Origin: an uncultured Dorea sp.
Lineage (GTDB): Bacteria > Bacillota > Clostridia > Lachnospirales > Lachnospiraceae
DNA length: 20,125 nt
Direction: 5' to 3'
Assembly (NCBI GenBank): GCA_910588745.1
Contig: CAJURK010000054.1
Location: 1 to 20,125, forward strand
Shown: piece by piece, positions 1-6,182 of the stretch
How the letters are laid out: each line of letters begins with the position of its first letter
Numbering within the stretch: position 1 is the stretch's first letter
Program-made: the position numbers and the translations under genes
Notes under the pieces: model-generated
What the model was told of the DNA's origin: nothing
Databases searched by the model: none
The model's input: only the letters and a program-made list of their open reading frames with translations

Positions 1-53
1 CCCCGACCTTTTGGTCCGTAGCCAAACGCTCTATCCAGCTGAGCTACGCCCAC
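1..53 (-). tRNA. tRNA-Arg(ACG), 3' part outside the window
   Basis: Read on the minus strand from 53, the sequence gives a 7-nt 5' acceptor strand (GTGGGCG), TA, a D-arm opening with GCTC and closing with GAGC, then an anticodon stem TTTGG/CCAAA around the loop CTACGGA. The anticodon is therefore ACG, which reads arginine CGN codons after A34 deamination. The variable loop AGGTC and the start of the T-stem are also visible. The T-loop and 3' acceptor strand fall before base 1, so the truncation comes from the window edge and is not biological. Confidence 0.93.
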
Positions 54-86
54 AAATCTGCAAACACTTCGTCCGCAACAAAAACT

Positions 87-115
87 ATTCTATCCTATTA
101 TGAATCGTTTGTCAA
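87..115 (-). promoter_or_regulatory. Near-consensus sigma-A promoter of the tRNA-Arg gene
   Basis: On the minus strand a perfect -35 TTGACA (110-115) and a -10 TAGAAT (87-92, 5 of 6) are separated by exactly 17 bases. The predicted start is near 80, about 27 bases before the mature tRNA 5' end. The strength fits a stable RNA gene. Confidence 0.85.
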
Positions 116-191
116 TACTATTGCAAAAAATATATGTATAATTCATAAAATATTGTAGTATCCTTTACAGCAAAAACAAATATTATATAAT

Positions 192-211
192 GAGCAAGGA
201 ATTTATTGCTC
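192..211 (-). terminator. Possible weak terminator after the ABC-class ATPase gene
   Basis: A 6-bp stem GAGCAA/TTGCTC (192-197 with 206-211) with an 8-nt loop lies about 70 bases past the stop of the gene ending at 282, in an AT-rich stretch. No proper U-tract follows on the minus strand, so this is only a candidate. The rest of 116-281 shows nothing recognisable. Confidence 0.25.
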
Positions 212-281
212 TTCTATCCATTCCGGGTCTGGCGAGCTTTTCTGCACGCCGTCGCCGGAAAGAAAAGTATACTGCAATTCT

Positions 282-1985
282 CTATCTTTTGAACCCTCGG
301 TAGCGGTTGATGCACGCATAGATTTCCTGTCTGCGCACTTCTGCCAGATTCCCTGGAACGTTTCCTCTGCTTAACGCTCCCGGTCCATCCTTTTCCATCT
401 TCTGGCACACATGCTCTAAGAGCCTCTCAATCTCCTGTCTCGGATTCTTCTCCAGTTGTTCCGCCACATACTTCACCACATGGCTGAGTGTAGTGGTCTG
501 CTCGCCGTCCGCGATCTGCTCTACATATTTTAATTCTACCGTGTCTCTGCCGATAGAAAAGCTGTCCTTTCCAAACTGTTTTAATTTAATCTGGTCATGC
601 TTCTTCTCAATCCGGCCTACGCGGAGTACCCGTCCCGTCTGCTTCCATACGTTCTGAGGTTCTTCCAGTTTCTCCGATAGATTCCCGTTTTTCGGACAGA
701 TGCTTTTTACCTGGTCGGTAATATCCAAAGCTTTATAAGTATCCATCTGAAGTATCTTATCCGCTATATAAAAATACGCGCCCGAACTGCCTGCAACCAA
801 AATCACTGATACCCCCTGCTGGTGATAAAGATTTTTTGCCTGATCGATAAATGGTGTAATCGGCTCCTTTTCTTTTGCAATAACGGACTGCATCAAAGCA
901 TCCCTTACCATGAAATTCGTAGCCGAAGTATCCTCGTCAATCAGAAGGGTCTTTGCTCCGGAATCCACCGCTTCCACCACATTGGCCGCCTGAGAAGTAG
1001 AACCGCTGGCGTCCTCTGTAGAGAAATCTACCGTATCCTTGCCGTTGGGAAGATGATTGATAAACGGCGAAATATTTACATGAGAGACCGCGCGGCCGTC
1101 CTCCGCACGGATCTTCACAGCCGTATCATCCGTGATTACATACTCTCTTCCATCACCAGCAATATGATTATAAACACCCAGTTCTAACGCCTTCAGCAGG
1201 GTAGATTTTCCATGATAACCGCCGCCTACAATCAGCGTAATTCCCCTTGGTATCCCCATTCCCTTAAGTTTTCCTTTATGCGGCAGGGTAAGTTCCACTT
1301 CCATTGACTTAGGACTTTCAAACACAACGGCACCGCGCATCGGTTTATCCGACACGCCGCTTTCTCTCGGAAGCACCGAGCCATTCGCCACAAATGCAGC
1401 CAGCCCCCTCTTTTTCAGTTCCTCTCTGATCGCATGCTGGTCTTCCGCCAGATCGACCACTCCGCGGATCTTTTCTGCATCCAGATTCTTATAATATAAG
1501 GCTTTCTTCACACATTCCGGCACAAACCGGAACAAGATCTTCTCAAGTTCGGGAGAATTGATGCTCCGTCCATTTGCCGGAAATCCCACCTCAAACCGGA
1601 CTAGGACCCGCTTTTCATTCACTTCAAGAGCCGTTCGCTCTAATACCTGCTGACCGCACCGGGAGATACTCATCAAACCGCTTTTTCCCGACCCCTTTGC
1701 CTGAAACATATAGTCCGACATACACCTTGCAAATACTCTGGCCAGATAATCCTGCAGCGCAACTCTCTGATACTTTTCCGCAAACAATTCCGCCGGGAAA
1801 GCGGCTGTTTTCTGCAGCACCTCCACGCTCACTTTAGAGGGCGCCGCAAATGGATCCCCCTGTACATGCTCAATATGCAGGATATAGCCCGGAAACTGAT
1901 AACTTCCTTTCAAGTCTTTATATGCCGGATAACTCTTCCTGTGAATCCGTTCTAATTCGATCCTTAACTGTCTGTCTGTATTCAT
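282..1985 (-). CDS. Predicted ATPase of the ABC class (ABC_ATPase family)
   Basis: The 567-residue protein matches the widespread stand-alone family called predicted ATPase of the ABC class, whose function is unknown. It has no membrane segments. Visible motifs are a Walker A loop GGGYHGKST (residues 254-262), a signature-like SGSTSQAANVVEA (about 327-339) replacing the usual LSGGQ, and a Walker B TLLIDED (346-352) followed by SATNFM. The roughly 240 residues before Walker A and about 130 after it are family-specific. A GAGGG ribosome site 9 bases before the ATG supports the start. The gene is probably monocistronic, with a promoter near 2079-2084 and xpt upstream in the same direction. It is likely cytosolic and possibly nucleic-acid linked, but no substrate can be assigned. 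Confidence 0.9.
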   Translation of the reverse strand: MNTDRQLRIELERIHRKSYPAYKDLKGSYQFPGYILHIEHVQGDPFAAPSKVSVEVLQKTAAFPAELFAEKYQRVALQDYLARVFARCMSDYMFQAKGSGKSGLMSISRCGQQVLERTALEVNEKRVLVRFEVGFPANGRSINSPELEKILFRFVPECVKKALYYKNLDAEKIRGVVDLAEDQHAIREELKKRGLAAFVANGSVLPRESGVSDKPMRGAVVFESPKSMEVELTLPHKGKLKGMGIPRGITLIVGGGYHGKSTLLKALELGVYNHIAGDGREYVITDDTAVKIRAEDGRAVSHVNISPFINHLPNGKDTVDFSTEDASGSTSQAANVVEAVDSGAKTLLIDEDTSATNFMVRDALMQSVIAKEKEPITPFIDQAKNLYHQQGVSVILVAGSSGAYFYIADKILQMDTYKALDITDQVKSICPKNGNLSEKLEEPQNVWKQTGRVLRVGRIEKKHDQIKLKQFGKDSFSIGRDTVELKYVEQIADGEQTTTLSHVVKYVAEQLEKNPRQEIERLLEHVCQKMEKDGPGALSRGNVPGNLAEVRRQEIYACINRYRGFKR

Positions 1986-2078
1986 CTTCTATTCCCTCTT
2001 TCTATAATATGTATCTATAATACTGCAAATATTAAACTATCACGGCCAAACATCACTTGCCGATACCGGCGCAGAATG

Positions 2079-2084
2079 ATTGTA
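2079..2084 (-). promoter_or_regulatory. Extended -10 promoter candidate for the ABC-class ATPase gene
   Basis: The minus strand reads TGA-TACAAT at this point, an extended -10 (TGNTACAAT) with 5 of 6 matches to the -10 hexamer. No good -35 lies 17 bases upstream, as is common for extended -10 promoters. The predicted leader would be about 85 nt. The remaining part of the 1986-2148 gap has only a weak GCGG/CCGC dyad near 2110-2145 that might end the xpt transcript. Confidence 0.45.
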
Positions 2085-2148
2085 TCACACGCAAAGCCAC
2101 GAAATAAGGCGCAGCGGCATCAATTAACGACAACGTACCGCTCTGCAA

Positions 2149-2730
2149 TTACTGCTCGCGGAAAGTAATCTCTCCGGTTGCCGGATCCATCCCGTCCACA
2201 ATCGCCAACGATTCCAGCTTATATCCCAAATTGCGGATCATCCGTCCCCCCGGCTGAAAGCCTTTCTCAACCGCAATTCCTATCCCTTCTATCGCAGCGC
2301 CCGCCGATTGTACGATCTGGATCAATCCCTGCAGCGCGCAGCCATTTGCAAGAAAATCATCAATGACCAGAACTCTGTCGTCCTGATCAAGAAACTTTTT
2401 TGAAACAATAACCTGATTCTTTGTTTTGTGGGTAAAAGATTCCACCTCCGCCACATACATTTCCCCTTCCAGATTGATGCTCTTCGCCTTCTTTGCAAAT
2501 ACCACCGGAACCTTAAAATGCATCGCCGCAACTGCCGCGATCCCGATTCCGGACGCTTCTATGGTTAAAATCTTTGTAATCTTGTTACCTTCAAACCGTT
2601 TTTTCCATTCTCTCCCCATCTCATCAAACAGCGCAATATCCATCTGATGATTCAGGAAACTGTCTACCTTTAATACATTGCCTTCTTTTACAATTCCGTC
2701 TCTTGCAATTCGTTTTTCCAAAAAATTCAT
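2149..2730 (-). CDS. xpt: Xanthine phosphoribosyltransferase
   Basis: The 193-residue product is nearly the length of Bacillus Xpt (194) and begins with the family-typical MNFLEKRIARDG. The enzyme makes XMP from xanthine and PRPP in cytosolic purine salvage. The PRPP-binding loop VLVIDDFLANG is near residues 122-132, preceded by the family segment ILTIEASGIGIA and followed by EKGFQPGG. An upstream in-frame ATG at 2811 would add 27 residues, but the GAGGAAC ribosome site lies 6-7 bases before the ATG at 2730 and homologues start there. The leader shows no purine riboswitch core and the pbuX permease often paired with xpt is not adjacent, so regulation here is unclear. Confidence 0.95.
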   Translation of the reverse strand: MNFLEKRIARDGIVKEGNVLKVDSFLNHQMDIALFDEMGREWKKRFEGNKITKILTIEASGIGIAAVAAMHFKVPVVFAKKAKSINLEGEMYVAEVESFTHKTKNQVIVSKKFLDQDDRVLVIDDFLANGCALQGLIQIVQSAGAAIEGIGIAVEKGFQPGGRMIRNLGYKLESLAIVDGMDPATGEITFREQ

Positions 2731-2777
2731 GATCTGTTCCTCTGCGTCTATAATCCAACTCCTTATTGACCAGAGAT

Positions 2778-2783
2778 ATTGTA
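2778..2783 (-). promoter_or_regulatory. Extended -10 promoter candidate for xpt
   Basis: The minus strand shows TGC-TACAAT, an extended -10 (5 of 6 in the hexamer) placed about 48 bases before the xpt ATG. No convincing -35 is seen at the standard distance. The short leader this implies leaves little room for a riboswitch. Confidence 0.5.
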
Positions 2784-2806
2784 GCACATTGCCGCTTCTG
2801 ATACTA

Positions 2807-2845
2807 CGCAAAAAGGAGAAATTTTAAAAATTTCTCCTTTTTGCG
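2807..2845. terminator. Perfect 19-bp palindrome, likely bidirectional terminator after the DUF3793 gene
   Basis: Bases 2807-2825 pair with 2827-2845 without a mismatch. The core GGAGAAATTTT/AAAATTTCTCC is flanked by A5 on one side and T5 on the other, so a U-run follows the stem core on either strand. It lies about 50 bases past the stop of the gene ending at 2894 and just upstream of the xpt promoter, so it would insulate xpt from read-through. Confidence 0.75.
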
Positions 2846-2893
2846 GCTTCTTCTTATCCCTTTCAAAATCATCCGGTTTGCTTCCGCGCCTTC

Positions 2894-3463
2894 TCAGGCT
2901 CCAGCTTCAACGTCCACGGTAAGCTGCCACACGCTTTTTCCTTCGCTCCATAACCGGACGTAAACCTCCTTACATTTCTTAAATCTCTGAAAGGTACGGA
3001 TTGCTTCTGCCGCATTTTGATATACCTTCCAGCACCCGGAACAGATACAGTTCCTGCCGGAATTTTCCACAAAACCAATTACATCTCCCAGCGGATATCC
3101 CAAAAATAACCCGATTTCATGCGGAAATTCGTGATTATGCTCCAGACGTTCCTTTAACCTTTCCACCAAAAACTCCACATCTGTATATTCATATCCCCTG
3201 TCATGGAGAAAATTTACCGCTCCCGGCTGTTCCAGATCCCTCTCAAGAAATGACTTCCGATACACATAGATCAGAGCCGTATGCTCCCTGACTCTTAGAG
3301 CGCGTATGGAGACCCCTTTCGATTTCATACATTGGTTCCAAGCCTCAATGTATGTATTCAGTTCTTTCAGAGAAGAATAGACATAAGAAAACAGATTTCC
3401 GGTCTTTATAGAAGCCAGCGTCGGAGCGCAATGCTCGACAAGATACCTTTCCATTGCATTCAC
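2894..3463 (-). CDS. DUF3793 family protein
   Basis: The 189-residue protein matches the DUF3793 family common in Clostridia, whose function is unknown. The recognisable core is EFPHEIGLFLGYPLGDVIGF (about residues 112-131) followed by the cysteine-rich CICSGCWKVY (139-148), a C-x-C-x-x-C arrangement that could bind a metal. There is no signal peptide or membrane segment. In other Clostridia these genes tend to sit near flavodoxin or metal-uptake genes (recalled knowledge); neither is seen here. An AAAGGGAG ribosome site precedes the ATG at 3463; a second in-frame ATG at 3454 is possible. The gene ends at the palindromic terminator at 2807-2845 and appears monocistronic. Confidence 0.88.
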   Translation of the reverse strand: MNAMERYLVEHCAPTLASIKTGNLFSYVYSSLKELNTYIEAWNQCMKSKGVSIRALRVREHTALIYVYRKSFLERDLEQPGAVNFLHDRGYEYTDVEFLVERLKERLEHNHEFPHEIGLFLGYPLGDVIGFVENSGRNCICSGCWKVYQNAAEAIRTFQRFKKCKEVYVRLWSEGKSVWQLTVDVEAGA

Positions 3464-3632
3464 TCCCTTTCAAAAATCTGTTATTACAGTTTATTTTCCC
3501 GCATATTCTTGCGTGCTTTCTTAGTGTCATACATTCGCCGGCAAAATATTCCCCGAGGAAAAGATTACTATTTCAAATACTGCGGCTGTCCGCCAAGCGT
3601 CTTCTCGTATAACTGATTATTTTAAATAGGTT
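3464..3632. other. Intergenic region between the DUF3793 gene and the plus-strand TerD-like pair
   Basis: This left part of a 309-base gap between divergent genes should carry the minus-strand DUF3793 promoter. I see AT-rich tracts but no hexamer pair I can defend. No RNA gene, repeat or small gene with a ribosome site is apparent. The right part (3633-3772) holds a long hairpin, a clear plus-strand promoter and the ribosome site, listed separately. Confidence 0.5.
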
Positions 3633-3687
3633 ATGCTGCCCTCAGTGGACAAAGGGACGCATGCCCCTTGTCCACTGAGGGCAGCAT
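3633..3687. repeat. Perfect 20-bp inverted repeat (long hairpin) just upstream of the TerD-like/AIM24 promoter
   Basis: Bases 3633-3652 are the exact reverse complement of 3668-3687. Within the 15-nt loop, GGG and CCC can extend the stem after one mismatch. The arm begins ATGCTGCCCTCAGTGGACAA. No T-run follows on either strand, so this is not a typical intrinsic terminator. It ends 9 bases before the -35 of the promoter at 3697-3725. It may be a transcriptional barrier, a regulatory cruciform or a remnant of a small palindromic repeat element. Confidence 0.8.
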
Positions 3688-3696
3688 TCAAAATTC

Positions 3697-3725
3697 TTGA
3701 ATCTACCGGCAGAATGCAGTATGAT
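3697..3725 (+). promoter_or_regulatory. Sigma-A promoter of the TerD-like/AIM24 pair
   Basis: A -35 TTGAAT (3697-3702) and a -10 TATGAT (3720-3725, 5 of 6) are spaced by exactly 17 bases. The start would be near 3732. The short leader contains a small CCAGG/CCTGG hairpin and then GGAGGT (3761-3766), 6 bases before the ATG at 3773. Confidence 0.8.
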
Positions 3726-3772
3726 AAGAAGAGAAACCAGGCAAGATATCCTGGCAAACCGGAGGTAGAACT

Positions 3773-4549
3773 ATGATTTGTATTCCGATGAAATCATCCG
3801 GAAGTTATGACAGAACTACGATTTTATCCCTCAACCAAAGGAAACTCCAAGGCTCTTTGAGACGTGCGGAATTAGATTCCGTCCATCTGTCCGCGCCCCC
3901 AAATGTGCCGAATCATCCCGCGTCAGTCCCCCGTCTCCCGCAGCCGGCTATATCCCGGCCGCAGGCAGTTTCCTGCCGTCCCATGCCAAAACTCCACAAT
4001 CTGCTTCAGAAAGGCCAGAAAATGAATATTGGCATAGCCGGACAACTGCAGCGTCTGCGAGTCGGCATGGGATGGAATACCGCGGATCCCCGGTGCGATA
4101 TAGACCTGTCCGCATATCTCCTTGATCAGTCCGGCAGGGTTCCCGCCGACGACTGGTTCGTATTTTACGGTCAGACACACAGTCCAGACGCAAGCGTCTA
4201 TTTAAATGCAAACGGTTCCGGAGAGGATCGGGAAACCGCCGATATTGATTTTACAAAGCTTTCCCCCTCTATCAGCAGAATTGTATTTGTACTTACCATT
4301 CACGAAGCTTTTACCTATAACCTGAATTTCAGCATGGTGAAAGACGCCTATATAAGACTGACGGAGCCTGCTTCTAACAAGGAAATATGCAGCTTCCTGT
4401 TAACGGACTACTATGCCAACGTCATTTCTATGATGTTGGGCGAACTCTATCTGTACAATCATACCTGGAAGTTTCATGCAATAGGAAACGGCGTGGCGAA
4501 AGACCTCGCTGGACTATGCGGATTATATGGAGTCGAGATAAATAACTAG
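3773..4549 (+). CDS. TerD-family protein with a proline-rich N-terminal extension
   Basis: The 258-residue product has a TerD-like domain from about residue 77 (LLQKGQKMNI) to the C-terminus (WKFHAIGNG...GLCGLYGVEI). TerD domains bind Ca2+ and are linked to tellurite, phage and general stress resistance. Residues 1-76 are an added basic segment followed by a proline-rich stretch (about 41-64) with no signal peptide; the GGAGGT site at 3761-3766 supports this long form. The first metal loop is kept as CDIDLSAYLL (108-117). The second, usually GDNxTGxGxGDDE, is replaced by NANGSGEDRETAD (145-157), so Ca2+ binding may differ. Strand FVLTIHEAF matches the family core. The AIM24 gene follows after 13 bases, suggesting co-translation and a shared complex. 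It is more divergent than the four paralogues at 8995-11399. Confidence 0.85.
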   Translation: MICIPMKSSGSYDRTTILSLNQRKLQGSLRRAELDSVHLSAPPNVPNHPASVPRLPQPAISRPQAVSCRPMPKLHNLLQKGQKMNIGIAGQLQRLRVGMGWNTADPRCDIDLSAYLLDQSGRVPADDWFVFYGQTHSPDASVYLNANGSGEDRETADIDFTKLSPSISRIVFVLTIHEAFTYNLNFSMVKDAYIRLTEPASNKEICSFLLTDYYANVISMMLGELYLYNHTWKFHAIGNGVAKDLAGLCGLYGVEINN

Positions 4550-4562
4550 GAGGTACCTACCA

Positions 4563-5267
4563 ATGCTTACATTTGAAACCGTAAACGAATTAACTTTAAA
4601 AGTCACCTGTACCGGAAATGATATTCTATTTACCAAGTCAGGCGCTTACATTGCCGGAGACTGCGCGGGAAATACCAACTACCGATTTGAAAAGGTTTTG
4701 TTCGGCCCTCAGAATAATCTGGCCCAAGCCGTTTTCGGCTCCCTTGCCCGCCGGGTAACCGGGGAAAATATTCCTCTTATGAAAGTTACCATGAATGGAA
4801 ATTCGGAGACCTACTATGCCTGCAACGCACAGCATATCCTGGTCTATAAACTAGAACCTGGGGAAATGATTTCTGTTGAATCAGAAAATATCCTCGCATT
4901 CACCCAAGACTGTAAATACAGCGTCCGTTTTATTGGCTCTGGCGTACTGTCCCAAAAGGGCTTGGCTACTTCTACCTTAACCGGGGAAGGAAACAGCGCC
5001 TATGTCGCCATACTTACCGACGGCAACCCCATTGCGCTCAGCAACGTCCAGACCCGCAATACCATTGCCGTTGACCCTGACGCCGTTATCTGCTGGATGG
5101 GAAACGGTCCCTGCGACCCCCATATCCGCACCGATGTGAACTGGAAAACCTTTATTGGGCAGGCCTCCGGTGAATCTTACTCGTTTGAATGGAACGGAAA
5201 TATGCCGGTAACTGTAGTCATACAGCCATCCGAACGAAAAGGCGGGATTCAACTCAAAATGGATTAA
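4563..5267 (+). CDS. AIM24 family protein (formerly DUF124)
   Basis: The 234-residue protein resembles the AIM24/DUF124 family, a beta-rich fold related to the TRAP-like RNA-binding attenuator fold, named after a yeast mitochondrial biogenesis gene. Its bacterial role is unknown. Visible features are paired glycine-rich beta segments: ILFTKSGAYIAGDC (about residues 21-34), an ILVYKLEPGEMISVESENIL-like centre (about 91-110), a VRFIGSGVLSQKG turn (121-133) and a C-terminal VVIQPSERKGG. There is no signal peptide or membrane helix. The AGGAGGT site 8 bases before the ATG gives a firm start. AIM24 proteins recur near TerD genes in Firmicutes, so a scaffold or adaptor role in the Ter complex is a reasonable inference. 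A long hairpin follows at 5278-5381. Confidence 0.85.
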   Translation: MLTFETVNELTLKVTCTGNDILFTKSGAYIAGDCAGNTNYRFEKVLFGPQNNLAQAVFGSLARRVTGENIPLMKVTMNGNSETYYACNAQHILVYKLEPGEMISVESENILAFTQDCKYSVRFIGSGVLSQKGLATSTLTGEGNSAYVAILTDGNPIALSNVQTRNTIAVDPDAVICWMGNGPCDPHIRTDVNWKTFIGQASGESYSFEWNGNMPVTVVIQPSERKGGIQLKMD

Positions 5268-5277
5268 TTATAATCAA

Positions 5278-5381
5278 AAAGGAACTAACGGGAAATGTAA
5301 TTTGCCTGCAAGATGTTGTTGCGCTCTCGAATTGAGCAGAAATATCTTGGGCAAATGATATCATTTTCCGATAGTTCCTTT
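5278..5381. terminator. Long imperfect hairpin between convergent genes, probable bidirectional terminator
   Basis: The left arm (about 5278-5314) pairs with 5344-5381 in three blocks: AAAGGAACTA/TAGTTCCTTT, then CGGGAAATG/CATTTTCCG, then TTTGCC/GGCAAA and CAAGAT/ATCTTG after a short bulge. A further GCTC/GAGC hairpin sits in the loop (5323-5337). An A-run at 5276-5280 and T-runs at 5379-5386 provide U-tracts on both strands, fitting convergent genes ending at 5267 and 5415. At about 104 nt it is far longer than a normal terminator, so a MITE-like remnant or a structured RNA cannot be excluded. Confidence 0.65.
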
Positions 5382-5414
5382 GTTTTATCACAATTATTTA
5401 ATTCAGAAACTTCT

Positions 5415-6182
5415 TTATCTATTCGTTTTTAACCCGTATTCCGTAATCCAAGAGAGCATCTCGTCTGAGAAAATCCCCTCTCCTTTCATCTCTCTCAGCT
5501 CACCGGCCGGAGAATACTTTTTACAGAACCCCGCCGGAACAATTCCAATATCTGCCGCGTCCGCCATCGGCGCGTCAAATTCACTGTCCCCCGCCGCGAT
5601 GACTTCCACCGCTTTGATGTATTCACGGAATCTTCTTACCGCCGTTCCCTTGTTCAATTGTTTTGGAACCACATAGAGCTTTTCTCCATTACAAAATACA
5701 TCCACGCTCTTTTCATCCAATTCCCTGCGCAGCTTAACCGCCGCAGCCGGAGAATCACTGCATTTCGTAAAGAGAAATAAATCGTCAATCAAGCGTATCT
5801 CAAATTTACGCAGCGCTTCTTTCTCCAAAAGCCCGCGCGCTTTATGAAGCTCCCTCATGCCCTCCGACGCCAGTTCTTTCGACACACGGTACCACGCTTC
5901 GTCCCGTTCTCCTTTCACAAGAAGGACTCCGCCGTTACAGACAAGGGCATATGGAAACGCCCCTGCCTTTAAGTCAATCCGGTCGTACTGCTCTTTTGTC
6001 CTGGTGGTTGTGGGAACCACCAGAAACTGCTCTTTTATCTGCTTTAGCAGCCGGTAAGCCTTCTCTGTGATATAGGAAATTTCCCTTCCCTGATAGCGTT
6101 CAACGGCTATTTTCTCAGCGCCGATCTCATGTTTATAGGAATAAATCAGCGTATTGTCCAGATCCAGATTCACTACTCTCAT
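5415..6182 (-). CDS. HAD-superfamily hydrolase of the Ter system
   Basis: The 255-residue cytosolic protein carries all four HAD motifs: NLDLDNTLI (residues 5-13, nucleophile D7 and acid D9), the PTTTRT segment near 57-62, a lysine in LNKGTAV (about 177-183), and GDSEFDAPM (about 198-206). The region between motifs II and III fits a C2-type cap as in Cof or sucrose-phosphatase relatives, which use Mg2+ to remove phosphate from small metabolites. The ATG overlaps the TGA of the Ca2+ ATPase gene by 4 bases (ATGA), implying translational coupling. HAD phosphatases are recurrent members of the Ter-linked biosynthetic module, so dephosphorylation of a sugar- or nucleotide-like intermediate is the likely role; the substrate is unknown. 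Confidence 0.88.
   Translation of the reverse strand: MRVVNLDLDNTLIYSYKHEIGAEKIAVERYQGREISYITEKAYRLLKQIKEQFLVVPTTTRTKEQYDRIDLKAGAFPYALVCNGGVLLVKGERDEAWYRVSKELASEGMRELHKARGLLEKEALRKFEIRLIDDLFLFTKCSDSPAAAVKLRRELDEKSVDVFCNGEKLYVVPKQLNKGTAVRRFREYIKAVEVIAAGDSEFDAPMADAADIGIVPAGFCKKYSPAGELREMKGEGIFSDEMLSWITEYGLKTNR

Noticed and set aside
2731..2830. Purine riboswitch upstream of xpt
   Set aside because: The leader after the likely -10 at 2778-2783 is only about 40 nt and lacks the conserved purine aptamer junction sequences.
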